DNA of 27,774 nucleotides from a virus. Each line of letters starts with the position of its first letter. The first letter of the stretch is position 1. Below the pieces are notes generated by a model that saw only the letters and a program-made list of their open reading frames with translations, did not search any database and was not told the DNA's origin. Made by a program: the position numbers and the translations under genes. Shown here piece by piece: positions 6,196 through 17,900 of the stretch. The stretch spans positions 1-27,774 of IMG/VR virus record IMGVR_UViG_3300033153_002119; one strand, written 5' to 3'.

Positions 6196-8225
6196 TGGTA
6201 GGTGGTTCAGCACTAGGTATAGGTGTAACAATGTTCTTGAGAGATCAATTCTCAGGTCCAGCTGCCCGTGTTAGGAATGCTGCTCAGATGACCAGCAGGG
6301 AAATGATGCGAATGCAGGAGCAGCAAATGCGCCAGCAACGTAATATGTACGCTGGCCTTGCAATGGCTGGCGGTATGGCGATTCGCAAAATGGGCAAGGT
6401 CATTGGGTCTGCAGCGAAGTTCGGTTATGAAATGGAATTTGTTAAGCAGATTTCAAAATCATCCGATGTGGAGATGGGCAAGATGTCCAGACAGGCGATG
6501 GAATTGGGTCAGAGTACTATCTTCCTTTCCAAAGATGTTGCAGAGGGTATGCGATTCATGGCAATGGCCGGTATGGATTTCAATGAGGTTCAGGGTAACA
6601 TTGCTGCTGCTGTAGATTTAGCCGCTGCTGCCAACCTAAGTATTGCAGGTCGAGGAGGATCGGCTGACATCATGACTAACATCATGAAGGCCTTTCAGAA
6701 GGATGCATCTGAATCTTCCTATGTTGCGGATATCCTGGCTGAAGCGGCCACCAGTGCAAACACAAATGTTTTTGAATTAGGTGAAGCTTTAAAGTATGCA
6801 GGCTCCACAGCAATGGACCTTAATATACCATTGGAATCTGCTGCTGCCATGGCTATGACCCTGGCGAATGCTGGTATGCAGGGATCAATGGCTGGTGTTG
6901 CAATGGAAAATTCCATGAGGTACCTTGCCAGGTCTATCTCCTCTTTCGCAACAGGTACTCAGAAGAAGGCACTGGCAGCTGCTGGAGTGTCATCAATTGA
7001 TTTCCAGGATGCCAATGGGAACCTATTACCCATGGTTCAAAATATAGGTAAACTTAAAAAAGCCCTTTCTGGAATGGGTAACGTTCAGAAACAAGCTATC
7101 CTACAAACCCTATTCGGGGTTAGGGGTAAGAGGGCAGGATCATTGCTTATCAGAAACTTCGAGGAATATCAAGGCCACCTACAAACATTCCAGGGTGCAC
7201 AAGGAAGGTCAGCAGAAATCTCTGCTGGTATGATGGATACACTGGAAGGTGATTTCTTAAGAATCAAGGCTTCTTGGCAGAATATGGGTCTATTCTTTAC
7301 TCAGAGTTTAGAACCAGTATTAAGACCACTACTTTCAATCCTAGAGAAGGTCATCACTTCTATGCAGAAGATCTTCTCAACCCCTATACTGGGTAGTGCC
7401 TTGGCTACTGGTATTGCTGCTTTCTTGGTTATAAAGACCGCAGCTTGGGCTTACAAAGCAGTGGTATTAGGTATAAGACTTGTTACCATGCAGGCTGGAG
7501 CTTCTACTGCTACAATGATGGCCAATGGAATAGCCGGTTGGAATAGTATGACTGTTGCAGCTAAAAGGTATTCTACTGCCGCAATGGTAGCAGGTATGTC
7601 AGGGAGAACTGCAGGCTATGGGGGCATGGCTCAAATGGCAGGTAGAGGAAAACTTCGTGGGGTAACTACCAATATCCATGGTAGGATGATTGCAAAACAA
7701 GGTGGCAAATTCGTATCAGGGGCTTCTGCTGCCGGTATAGCTGCTGGTACCATGAGGATGGTTGGTGGTAAAGCAGTAGCAGCTGGTGCCACTAGGATGG
7801 TCCTCGGTAAGATTCTTGGGGTACTGGGTGGGCCAATAGGTTTAGCCCTATCATTCGTATTACCCGCTGCTATCGGAGCATTGGTCGGGGCCCTTGGTAG
7901 AAACAAAGATTCACAAGATGCCGGAGTAGAGGCTATGAAGGAAATGAATCGTGCCAAGATGTCTGAGAACATGCAATATACCAGGATGGGCCACATGATC
8001 AAATTCCAAGATATCAATGAACCTGCAATGAAAGTAATAGGTACTACTGGAATAGGTGAGACATCTAGGCAAATGGACCAAGCCCAGCTAAAGAGGTTAG
8101 CTGATACCCTTGAACAAATCTTAGCCACTCCTTCACATACCACTGTTCAGTTAGACTTGGATGGGGAAGTTATAGATGAGAGAATTATAAAATACCAAGC
8201 GGATGGACTTCAAATGTTTCAATAA
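6195..8225 (+). CDS. Tail tape measure protein
   Basis: 676 residues. Residues ~75-330 match the phage tail tape-measure core: KQISKSSDVEMGKMSRQAME, then GQSTIFLSKDVAEGMRFMAM, VFELGEALKYAGSTA and a later block ending ILQTLFGVRGKRAG. Hydrophobic stretches lie near residues 396-430 and 538-567 (GGPIGLALSFVLPAAIGALV). They could be the membrane-active segments released with the tape measure on DNA ejection. The N-terminus is helical and Met/Gln/Arg-rich. Using the usual ~0.15 nm per residue relation, the tail would be roughly 100 nm, an inference only. No lysozyme or peptidase motif was seen in it. It starts in a TAATG overlap with the frameshifted chaperone. Confidence 0.9.
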   Translation: MVGGSALGIGVTMFLRDQFSGPAARVRNAAQMTSREMMRMQEQQMRQQRNMYAGLAMAGGMAIRKMGKVIGSAAKFGYEMEFVKQISKSSDVEMGKMSRQAMELGQSTIFLSKDVAEGMRFMAMAGMDFNEVQGNIAAAVDLAAAANLSIAGRGGSADIMTNIMKAFQKDASESSYVADILAEAATSANTNVFELGEALKYAGSTAMDLNIPLESAAAMAMTLANAGMQGSMAGVAMENSMRYLARSISSFATGTQKKALAAAGVSSIDFQDANGNLLPMVQNIGKLKKALSGMGNVQKQAILQTLFGVRGKRAGSLLIRNFEEYQGHLQTFQGAQGRSAEISAGMMDTLEGDFLRIKASWQNMGLFFTQSLEPVLRPLLSILEKVITSMQKIFSTPILGSALATGIAAFLVIKTAAWAYKAVVLGIRLVTMQAGASTATMMANGIAGWNSMTVAAKRYSTAAMVAGMSGRTAGYGGMAQMAGRGKLRGVTTNIHGRMIAKQGGKFVSGASAAGIAAGTMRMVGGKAVAAGATRMVLGKILGVLGGPIGLALSFVLPAAIGALVGALGRNKDSQDAGVEAMKEMNRAKMSENMQYTRMGHMIKFQDINEPAMKVIGTTGIGETSRQMDQAQLKRLADTLEQILATPSHTTVQLDLDGEVIDERIIKYQADGLQMFQ

Positions 8226-9082
8226 TGGCAGTATTTAAACCAAGCTCGTTATTCAGCAAATATCATACCTTCATTCCCCCGAAGCCTGCTTCAAGGGGAA
8301 TTCAGTGGGGGCTAGATGCCCGTAGAGCTATCATATTTTTCCGTAGGGTACAAGCTCAGGATCCTAATCTTGAGGCAGGGATAGATACTAAGATCTTTGG
8401 GTCATTCTCTCCTGATACATCAGACCATCAACTAATCACTCCAGCTCATGCTCAGCTTGAATCCCAGAAGGATGCACTTAGGTATGGAGAGGGTGCTGAC
8501 AATTCTCTACAACATACATCACTGTCCATTAACAAGGGTAGTGCTATCGATAACTACGTTGCCTTAATAGATATAGATGCTGGGGGTCCAGATCAAGGTC
8601 ATGAGGTTATAAAATTACCATTCATTCCTAAGGAGTTAAATTATAATTCTGAATCTTCATTCGTAGCTATCAAACCTATTGGGGCTAATAACCCAAGGTA
8701 CCAATTTACTGGGGCTGAGGATAAACTAGAGTTTGAGATTGACTGGCATTCCTTTGACAACGATCGTAGGGATGTAATAACCAATTGCAGAAAAATAGAA
8801 TCCCTATCAAAGGCTGATGCCTATACAGGTAACCCACATAGGGTAATTCTTAAATGGGGAGAAGAAGATATTTTATTTGCAGCCCATGAATTCATTGTAA
8901 CTGCTGCCCCATATAAGATGACTCAGTTCAGTAATGGTCACCATACTCCAGACGGAGAACTCCATTTCACTGGGATGCTTCCGGTACAGGCCTACCAGAA
9001 GATTACACTTTCCAGAATTACTAGCGCAAATTTAAGTAAAGTGCAGATAGAATTTGTGCAAGAAACATTGGCAACTAGATAA
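8225..9082 (+). CDS. Tube-initiator / CIS tube-domain protein (Pvc7-like, without LysM)
   Basis: 285 residues in a TAATG overlap with the tape measure. From ~128 onward, IKLPFIPKELNYNSESSF is followed by GAEDKLEFEIDWHSFDN, then NPHRVILKWGEEDILFAAHE and GELHFTGMLPVQAYQKI. This is the order seen in the CIS tube domain of Pvc7/Afp7-type proteins (f-x-[FI]-x-P-x-E-L, F-x-x-x-D, P-x-x-x-x-x-W-G, P-x-G, x-A-x-x-x-L). Such proteins form the first ring between baseplate hub and tube. In extracellular contractile systems a LysM domain is fused at the C-terminus; here it is the next, separate gene. The first ~120 residues were not recognised. Confidence 0.6.
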   Translation: MAVFKPSSLFSKYHTFIPPKPASRGIQWGLDARRAIIFFRRVQAQDPNLEAGIDTKIFGSFSPDTSDHQLITPAHAQLESQKDALRYGEGADNSLQHTSLSINKGSAIDNYVALIDIDAGGPDQGHEVIKLPFIPKELNYNSESSFVAIKPIGANNPRYQFTGAEDKLEFEIDWHSFDNDRRDVITNCRKIESLSKADAYTGNPHRVILKWGEEDILFAAHEFIVTAAPYKMTQFSNGHHTPDGELHFTGMLPVQAYQKITLSRITSANLSKVQIEFVQETLATR

Positions 9083-9096
9083 TGATTACATGAACC

Positions 9097-9396
9097 ATGG
9101 GATATACCGAAGGACTTTACGATAGGGGGTATTTAATTGATTTTGGTGATGGTGAGACTGTAGTGTATAGGACCCCCATTAACTATAGATTATCTGTAAG
9201 AGATGTCTACCACGTAATCAATTATGGAGAGGACCTGTATATGATAGCAAGAAAATACTATCAGTATTCCTCACTCTGGTTTATTATCTCAGATGTCAAT
9301 GATAACATAGAAGATATCTTTGACTTGCCAGTAGGTGATACCATATTAATACCTAACGTATCAGCAATCCAATCCAGCTATGGCCAGCAGGCATGA
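9097..9396 (+). CDS. LysM-domain baseplate protein
   Basis: 99 residues. Residues 38-86 (YHVINYGEDLYMIARKYYQY, followed by a D-V-N-D-N-I segment and LPVGDTILIP) form one LysM motif: Y-x-V-x-x-G-E-x-L-x-x-I-A, W-x-x-I-x-x-x-N-x-x-x-x-x-x-x-L-x-x-G-x-x-L-x-I-P. In myoviruses and contractile injection systems such small LysM proteins help fix the hub to the tube or to the wedge (T4 gp53 position, P2 gpX-like). The stop TGA overlaps the hub gene, which begins 17 bases earlier at 9380. ATG 9097 is the first ATG in frame; an ATG at 9082 gives only three codons. Confidence 0.7.
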   Translation: MGYTEGLYDRGYLIDFGDGETVVYRTPINYRLSVRDVYHVINYGEDLYMIARKYYQYSSLWFIISDVNDNIEDIFDLPVGDTILIPNVSAIQSSYGQQA

Positions 9397-11305
9397 TCCA
9401 CTAAAGACCCCGTGGGTGGGGGTATTTAATAAGTCTGGGAAAATGATTTCCCAGAACTTTGGTGATGGTGATATAATTGTAACTCAATTTAGGTATAAGT
9501 ATGATGATGAAGATGATGATATCTGTACTATTAAAATGCAAATGTCAGATCCCCAAGCCCTTGACCAGCTGGACATACAACGTGGTACTGAACTTAGGAT
9601 AGTATGGGGATACCTTAAGAATGTGAAAAGCCCAGAAGTAACCGTGGTGGTTAGGGATATGATTAGCAAGTATGGTCCCAATGTTATATACACGGATTTA
9701 GAATGCACAGACTACCTAACCTTTATCAAAACTTTCAGGTCACCAGATGTTGATGAGATATCTATTCTGGATTATTTAAAGGGCCAAGCTTATGGGAAAT
9801 ATAAAATAGTTTTAACCGATCGAGGGGAAAACATATATACCCAAAGAACCCTTAAGAAACAAGATAAAACCCATGAACTCCATTATGTTCAGGACTGGGA
9901 TGCTGGTCCAGAGGGTAGAGCTCCTGAAGCTTTCGATCCTATACTCAGGCATCTAAATCATAACGCTGAAGTACCAGAGGGTACTAAAGTTGTAATAAGC
10001 CCAATAAAAAAACCAGAAGCTGGAGTTTGGTATGTCTCAGCTAAAGACCCAGTTAGAGAATTCCTTGAACAACCTATAAGCATACCTACTGCTAATAGAT
10101 CTATTTATATAGTGTTGCAAGACATACTCAAGAAATGCCCTAACGGACCTTGGTATGTAACAGGTAGAGGAGATACCTTAGAAATTCATAACCGTAATTT
10201 GGGAGGAGATATTACTAGGGAATACATTTATAAAAATGAGAGAGCTCAGTTACTGGATTTCCAAGCTAAGACTAAGTTTGAAGCTTTCGAAAAACAAAGC
10301 ATATCCTATTCAGGTATGGATGCTGCTGATAGGAAAAACTATTATGTTGAGGATTATCGTAAAGCCTTAATGAACCAAAGAGATCTCCAAGAAATACTCG
10401 AGGACAAAAAGATTACTGATGCCACAAAGGAAGAACAGATAAATGATTTCCTTGATTTATATGAGGGTGGTTATAATACATACAAAACTGTACGGATAGA
10501 TGGGGCTTTCATTGAACCAGGTACTGAATCTCAAATGTTTATACCAGGGAGATTCCCCCAACCTTTCATTAGTAATATAGATCAGGAAGTTGCAGTAAAG
10601 GATAAGACTTTCATTGACCATACTAAATATGCACCTGGTGTAAAAGCTCCGGAGAGTCTGGATAGGGTAGAATTTAAGGATGACCTTATCCTCAGAGCAA
10701 GTTGGTATACCATACCTCTGCTTACTAGGGATGAAGCTATTAATGTAACCAATAACCGGCAACGGGAATTGGCTATGGAAAAAGAAGAAGGAAAGATTAT
10801 AGTGGAGGGAGATCCTTATCTCATGGATCAACAGAAGGTTATAGTATCCAACGTACATTCTCAACATGAGGGCCAGTATTATATTAAGAAATGCGAACAT
10901 GCAGTAACCCAAAATGGTTATAAAACTACTTTGGATTGCTTAAAGGTAGTTCCTGAGGCTACACTAAATAACATAACTACCCTTACCAAGGAAGCTTATG
11001 AAGGTGGTGAACTCACGGAAGAACAGGAAGAATATTACATTAGAGAAATAGCTTTATATGGTAATAATGTTATAGTAACCGGGGGTTATCGTGAGTATGG
11101 TGGATCACGTCAATCATCAAGTTTATCAACTGTTGGTATTCCTGCACATCCTTCAGTTGTTAAAGAAGATCAAATAAAACTATCAGACCTATATAATCCA
11201 GAACTAAAGTGGACTAGGGATGCTTGGATAACCGAGGTTTTAAGAATTAACCGTACAAAGGATGCCAAGATTACCCAGGTTGCACTAGACCCAGCTTTCA
11301 AATGA
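9380..11305 (+). CDS. Baseplate hub protein (gp27 / gpD-like)
   Basis: 641 residues. The N-terminus (VGVFNKSGKMISQNFGDGDI, then DDICTIKMQMSDPQALDQL and RGTELRIVWGYL) matches the first beta-barrel of late-control gpD / gp27 / VgrG-N hubs. NVIYTDLECTDYLTFIKT and residues with GYKTTLDCLKV near 510-520 match the second barrel. Between ~95 and ~300 there is an insert with helical, charged sequence (residues ~330-360, KALMNQRDLQEILEDKKITD) that is longer than in minimal hubs. The C-terminal ~120 residues extend beyond the hub core and may bind wedge proteins. It trimerises and carries the spike; the following spike gene starts within its stop (ATGA at 11302). Confidence 0.75.
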   Translation: MASRHDPLKTPWVGVFNKSGKMISQNFGDGDIIVTQFRYKYDDEDDDICTIKMQMSDPQALDQLDIQRGTELRIVWGYLKNVKSPEVTVVVRDMISKYGPNVIYTDLECTDYLTFIKTFRSPDVDEISILDYLKGQAYGKYKIVLTDRGENIYTQRTLKKQDKTHELHYVQDWDAGPEGRAPEAFDPILRHLNHNAEVPEGTKVVISPIKKPEAGVWYVSAKDPVREFLEQPISIPTANRSIYIVLQDILKKCPNGPWYVTGRGDTLEIHNRNLGGDITREYIYKNERAQLLDFQAKTKFEAFEKQSISYSGMDAADRKNYYVEDYRKALMNQRDLQEILEDKKITDATKEEQINDFLDLYEGGYNTYKTVRIDGAFIEPGTESQMFIPGRFPQPFISNIDQEVAVKDKTFIDHTKYAPGVKAPESLDRVEFKDDLILRASWYTIPLLTRDEAINVTNNRQRELAMEKEEGKIIVEGDPYLMDQQKVIVSNVHSQHEGQYYIKKCEHAVTQNGYKTTLDCLKVVPEATLNNITTLTKEAYEGGELTEEQEEYYIREIALYGNNVIVTGGYREYGGSRQSSSLSTVGIPAHPSVVKEDQIKLSDLYNPELKWTRDAWITEVLRINRTKDAKITQVALDPAFK

Positions 11306-11940
11306 CATCAGTAAAAGAGATATTAAGTAATATCCTATTCTACGGATTAGAATCTTTCGGTAAGTACTACTCCTCTTACCGGGGTTACGTTGTAGATAAT
11401 GATGATCCTGATGGCTTGGGTAAGATCAAGGTTAAGATACCTTCTATTACCAGAGACAAAGTACACCCCTCATGGGCCTACCCTAAAACTCAGATGGGTG
11501 GAAATGATTGGGGTATGCAGATGCTCCCACTCAAAGGGGATATAGTTTGGCTTGAGTTCGAACACGGAGATACCAGATTTCCATTCTGGTCATTTGCTCA
11601 CAGAGCCAATGGAGAAACCCCAGAAGAATTTGTATCACCACAGATCTATGGTTTTAAGTCACCCAAGGGCCAGACTATAATTATTGATGATCGGGATGAT
11701 ATAGAAAAGATTATAATTAACCATGGAGAAAATGAAGGGTTAGTTAAGGTAATCGAACTAACCGAGAAGTTAAATGGTATAGAGGATAAGGTTAATGATT
11801 TCCTTGCCCACTATAGAGTACACCAGGTAGTAGACCCTATCTCAGGTACAGCAGGACCATTATTACCATCACCACCAGCTCCGATTGATTTGGTTAACAC
11901 CCAACAGTCTGAGATTGAAAATGAAGATGTAGAACACTAA
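11302..11940 (+). CDS. Baseplate central spike, gp5-like OB-fold, no lysozyme domain
   Basis: 212 residues. Residues ~26-100 (YRGYVVDNDDPDGLGKIKVK, then HPSWAYPKTQMGG and LPLKGDIVWLEFEHGD) form the gp5/gpV N-terminal OB-fold: G-x-V-x-x-x-x-D-P-x-x-x-G-R/K-V-K-V, P-x-x-G-x-x-V-x-x-x-F-x-x-G-D. Residues ~113-140 (YGFKSPKGQTIIIDD) begin the beta-stranded repeats that normally form a triangular needle. The rest is short and Pro-rich (GPLLPSPPAP), with no lysozyme motif and no His-x-His tip, so tip and muramidase functions must be elsewhere. It sits on the hub and punctures the outer membrane. Confidence 0.8.
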   Translation: MTSVKEILSNILFYGLESFGKYYSSYRGYVVDNDDPDGLGKIKVKIPSITRDKVHPSWAYPKTQMGGNDWGMQMLPLKGDIVWLEFEHGDTRFPFWSFAHRANGETPEEFVSPQIYGFKSPKGQTIIIDDRDDIEKIIINHGENEGLVKVIELTEKLNGIEDKVNDFLAHYRVHQVVDPISGTAGPLLPSPPAPIDLVNTQQSEIENEDVEH

Positions 11941-14900
11941 TGGCACAAACTCAAGCAGAATTTAGAGAGAACATCAGGGTAGCCATGGTGGATAACTCCA
12001 GGTATCCCATCATAGCAGGTCAACCTATGCCACCAGACATGACGTCAGAGATGGAAAATTCCATGGCTCGTCTTGCTAATCCTATATGGCAGATGGTAGC
12101 CTCATGGGCATTGGGGTTAGAAGGTGATGAGTTTCCAGATGAGAATGTAAGATCAGATGAAGCTGACCCAATACCAGGTTACCTTGATGCTAAGGTTGAT
12201 GATGATACTATAAAGGTTAACCTTAGTACTCATAAGATGTATGTGGCCGGTATACCCTTGGCTTCAGATACAGAAATAGGGGGAGTAGTTATAGGAGCAC
12301 AACCATTTCTCTTCATGACAGGAGCTCAGCTTATGCTTAATGCTGAGACTGATCCTTTATTGGTTGGTGGTGATAGTATGGTACCTACTTCTAGGGCAGT
12401 TAAGCTTTATGTAGATTCACTGATTACAGGGAGTGGGGGAGGTGGCGATATGCTTAAGTCCACCTATGATACCGCAGAGAACGGGGTAGTAGATGATGCA
12501 GAGAGATTGGATAATCAACTACCATCTTACTACCTAGACTGGGCTAATTTTACTGGGACTCCTACAACCATTGCTAACTATGGTATCACAGATGCCTACA
12601 CTATAACAGAAGTTGATGCATTCTTTGAGGGTGAAGACCTTGGTAAGAAACAAGTAGACTGGGCTAGGATACTCAACACTCCTGTAATACCTATAATCTC
12701 AAGTGCTGGGGCTTATCGAATAGCCACAGCAGAATCAGTTAGTTCTGTAGTAGGCCATGCCGATCTTACCTGGGATTCCATAACTCTTACCATAGATGGG
12801 ATTACAGATATCTCTGGAAATCTTCAGGTAGATAGTATTACAGAACATACTGGGGCTAATGGGGTAAATGTTTTAACAGCTCTCCATGTAGATACCATCA
12901 CAGAATACACCACAGATAATGGGGTGTTGATTGATACAGCTCTTATCAAGGACAGTATTATTTATCCTAACTACGCTATTGATCCTAACACCTATCTAGA
13001 TGTATCCACTGCCGATGTACTGAGTTTTGCTACTGGGGGTGGCTGGAGATTGTATGTTGCAAACACCAGTGTGCAGGTTAGTACCAATTTTTTACCTGGT
13101 ACTTCTTACAGCCATGATCTTGGTAATGCCACTAGGTATTGGGCTGAGGCATACATGGATATCATTTATCTTAAAAACACAGCAGGTACTACAGCAGGTA
13201 CCATTCTTCAGGATGCCTCAGATGTATTTAGGATCCAACCTGGTAGTGCCCAAGCAGTACAGGACACAGCTTCATTAAATAATTTCTATGAAGTTCAGGA
13301 CAATACTGTAGCAAATGATTTTACCAGGCAATACGGGGATAGGTTTACAGTAACCACTGATGGTGATGTACTGGTACAAATCCAAGGGGATTATACCCAC
13401 CTTACTAATATTGCAGATTCCAGTTCAAGTTATACCATAGATTTTTATAAGGAAAGGGCTACTGGAAAAACAGCTAATACTAATGATATATTTGGTAGGA
13501 TCAATGGAAATTTTTATAATGATAATGTAACTCCAGGGACAGTACAGGGGGCAGTAATCCAGTTCAGGGCTATAACAGTTACTGATGGTGCAGAAGATTC
13601 AGACATGGAATTCTGGACTTTCAAGGGTGGTGCTCAAACCATACAACTAAGACTTGGAACAGGGGTATACGTAAATAATGTTGCTGCAGATGAAACAGAA
13701 CTCTATGTAGTTGCCATTGATAATACCACTGGGTTATTAAGTAAGAGATTAGTATCTGGGTTAGGTAGTGGGTCTGATGGGTTCCTTAGTGCAGTTGATG
13801 CCTCTGATATAACTGCTGTAGACTTTACAATGTCTGGGGCTACCGATATATTAAATGTAGACTTCGGACATAACTTTACTGTCCATGATGATGTAACCTT
13901 AACCAGTTTGGCTACGGATAACATTATGAAATGGGATGGAGCAGCATGGATTAACGTACCAATACCTACATCCGGAACGGGGAATGCCTATTCTAGTATT
14001 ACAGATGGAACCAATACTGCCAATGCATCTGGTAGCGATACTTTCAAGCTTAGAACAGCTAATAACTTGCTTACAATTCTGGTTACAGATAACGATGCAA
14101 CCCACAATGATAATGTTCTCCTCACTATCAATGAGGCTAATATATCCCATGACAATATTGCAGATGTTTCCATCGATGACCACCATGCTAGGGATCATAT
14201 CTTGTCTGGTTCTACCCACACTGCTTCGGGGTTAACTGCAGGCTGGGTAATAGCTGGTGATACAGCAACCACATTTTCCTGGAGGCAATTATTATATAGT
14301 GAGCTGGGTAGTATTCCCTCATCCTTTAATCCAGATACCCATGCCTCTTCTCACGAGATTGGTGGTGGAGATTTGGTGGACCACGATAACCTTACAAATT
14401 TTGCCACTGCGGAACACTTCCTGCAAACAGCAATTACAAATGTATCAACAGCTCTTGCCACTGGTATACTCACAGTAACTACAGGGACAGGAGCTCTAGG
14501 AAGTATTACTGATAGCTCAACCAATTGGGATACTGCTTATTCACATAGCCAAATAGTAACGGGGAATCCCCACGTTATTGGGTACGCTGATATATCTGAT
14601 TTCTCAACAGGGGTATCTACTCACGAAACTTCTCATGCTGATGTCCTAATAGATGGGGACTTCACTTCTGAGGGGTTAATGAGGAGGGGTGCGAGTGCAG
14701 GGGTATACACTGTAATAACAGATGACTCTACTAACTGGGGTACTGCTTATACTCACAGCCAAGTTACTTCCGGGAATCCCCATGCTGTAACCTATGCAGA
14801 ACTGGGGGGTACTCAACCAGCCCCATTAGCTCACGCCTCATCTCATGCTGATGCTGGGGCTGACTCTGTGGATCATGACACATTAACCAATACTCACAAC

Positions 14901-17900
14901 CTAACAACAGATATCAATCATAACACTATCCTTAATAACCATGACCTTACTACGGATATTGATCATGATACCATTACCAATACTGGGGGCAACAAGCATA
15001 TCGATTGGACCAATGCCACTAATGCCCTGGTTACTACCGGGAATATAACTACCTCTGCCGATATTTATCTTGATTCCAATTCGAATACTTCTCATGCAGC
15101 CCGTAGGATATACTGGGGTGATGCTGGAGACTGGGATACTTTCATCATAGAATCTACTGATGATGCTCTTGGGATTACCGTCGGCGGAGCACAAGCCGTA
15201 TATATTAATTCTAAGAGCTTCGGCTTTGTTAGCTCAGGTGCCCTTGCAGCTAACGAGGGTATGTATATCCAGCACACTGAGGACAGCAGTAGTGGTGGTC
15301 AACTGAATTTCATCAAGATAAGGGCTACAACTAATGATGCTGTCATTGGAGACCACTTTGGTAAGATCTCTGGTTGGTTTTATAATGATGCGACACAATT
15401 ATATGAAGGTGCCAGGATAGATATGGTGGTAAGTGATGAGACTGATGGTACTGAGGATGCTCGTATATTATTCTATGCCTCTAATGCTGGTACTCTTAAC
15501 ACTTACCAACTAGAGATAGCCCAGACTTTTGTAAATGTTACAGGTACTCTTCGTTTTGGGGATGCCAATACTACCATCTACGAGGACGGTTCAAGTAACC
15601 TTACATTCCATGATGATGTATCCGGGATACTAACACTTGCCCAGTTATATGGGGGTAGTACTCCCATGGTATACCCAGGTGCAGGGATAGCTCTTTCAAC
15701 GGGTTCTGCTTGGGGTACTTCGATTACAGATAATAGTGCAGATTGGGATACAGCTTTTGGTTGGGGAGATCATGATGGTCTATATGATACTACTGGGACT
15801 GCAGCTGGGTTGATATCTACTCATGAATCTACCTACAACCATACTAACTATAACACAGCCTATTCCCATAGCCAGATAGTAACTGGTAACCCTCATTCCA
15901 TAGGCTATGCCGATATATCTGATTTCAATACAGGGGTAAGTACCTATGAAACTTCTCATACTGGGGTGGTATCTTGGGGTACCGCATCCAGCCAATATAT
16001 AGTATTAGGGTCTACGGCTGGGGCTATAGAATCTAGTAACTTACTTTATTTTAGCACCGGTGCTACTACTGATCTTAACATTAACCATGCTACTGCTGAC
16101 AGTAGGATAAATTGGAGAAGTGCAGGAAACGTATATTTCTATATATCAGCCGATTCTACCGGGGCACATTTAAATTCAGGAGCTCCTATATTATGGATAA
16201 CACCCACTGGGGCTGCTAATCCAAGAATAGCTTTAGGGTCTAATGCTTCTGGAACTGCCTATATAACAATAAAGGATACTGATACCGTAACCCCATATAC
16301 TAATATAATTCAGGTTAATAATGCGGCTTCAGGACTTTCCGTTTTCAATGTACTTGAATCTGGTGGTTTGATGGCCCCTCAATTGGGTAATGATGAAGCA
16401 GAAACTAACCTCTTAGGATGGGATGTTACCACTGGGTTAATAACATATAGATCGGTATCAGGTCTAGGAATAGGTAGTGATCCTATGGTATACCCAGATG
16501 CAGGAATAGCCTTATCTACAGGGTCCGCATGGGGAACAAGTATTACAGATAACAGTTCTACCTGGGATGCCGCACAAGCCGGACATGCCAACCTAACTTC
16601 TTTATCAGCTCTATCATACGTCTCTGCCTCATTTGTAAAGATGACTGCAGCAGGAACATTCGCTTTAGATACCACAGTATATGGAACTGGGGATGTATCC
16701 TGGGGTACAGTAACCAATGAATATCTATTACTTGGTGGACCTTCTGGGGATATAGCTTCTACTTCTAACCTATCTTATAATACAACTAGTGATCGATTTT
16801 ATATAACTGGTGAAACTTCTATATCTGGTCCAATCGGTACAGATGCACATGTCTTTACTGTAAATACTAATGATAGTGTTTATTCTGGAATAAGGGTAGC
16901 ACAAGGTGGGGCTAATACTGGTCCTCATCTGATCTTTACTGTCTCTGATACTACCCAATACCTTAACTTCAGCCCCCATATCCCTGATGGGGCATCAGCC
17001 ATTTCTTATTACTTTAACACAGTAGATGCCCTTACCACTGCTGGTGCAAAGCTGGTCTCCATAGAAAATAATGATGTAGAGAAATTCTTCATTGATAAAG
17101 ATGGTAACGTAGATATCGAGGCCGGCGCAGAATATCGGATTAATGGGGTGGCTATTGGGGTAGGTGCTGGGGATGTATCCTGGGGTACTGAGACTGGAGA
17201 ACAACCAATAGTATATGGGGCTACTGCTGGGGACATTGATTCTACTGCCTCAGACTTTACCTTTAATACAACAGATAAAATCCTAACTGTAGGGGGTACT
17301 GGTACTGGAAATGCCGGAGGCCAATTGGTTATGGAAAATGGTACTACTACATATCTAAGTATATTTTCAGATGTTGCTAATAACGCCAGAATACGAGGTG
17401 GGGTTCAAGATGCTGCTATTTTAATTTATCCCAATGCAGTCCGAGGTCAGATAGGAATAGGGGCTTCCTCTACTACCAATACTTTTCTGATGATCAGGGA
17501 CCCATCTACCTCAACTAATACAACAACATTAGATCTCCTGGATAGTGTTGGAACATCTATGCTAACTATCTATGAGGCTGGTACTGTATATCTACCAACA
17601 CTGGGAGATGACGATACCGAGGATCATGTGGTAGCCATAGATGACTCCACTGGTCTTCTTACTAAGCGATCAGTAGCCAGTATTTCTGGGACTACTATCT
17701 CTTTCGGTGCAGCAGTAGATGAAATACCTTTTACGAATTCAGGTTTAAATGATTTCGATTATGCTACAGATTTTAAGTATAATGGTACTATTCTTTCCGT
17801 ATCGTCTACCGTTAATATAACACAACCAGGTGGAGGAAATCCTTTCGGGTTAGTTAATTCTGCTGGGAATGGAACCAACACTTTTTCTATTAATACTGGT

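Noticed and set aside
7631-8143. Reverse-strand open frame of 170 codons opposite the tape measure
   Set aside because: It mirrors the tape-measure coding frame, has a Pro/Ala/Ile-rich composition with no motif, and would be the only reverse gene in a one-strand operon.
10457-10912. Reverse-strand open frame of 151 codons opposite the hub gene
   Set aside because: No recognisable domain, composition of an antisense shadow, and the sense frame is clearly a hub protein.
3134-11940. Extracellular contractile injection system or tailocin instead of a phage
   Set aside because: A head-tail adaptor, head-closure-like and tail-completion genes precede the sheath, which points to a virion with a head; no AAA+ ATPase typical of injection systems is seen. 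A head-less relict cannot be fully excluded from this window alone.
11302-11940. Lysozyme domain in the spike
   Set aside because: The 212-residue product has an OB-fold and short strands only; there is no room or motif for a gp5-type lysozyme.
14876-15000. CRISPR-like or tandem DNA repeats in the His/Asn-rich fibre segment
   Set aside because: The similarity is at protein level within an open reading frame, with irregular spacing and diverged bases.
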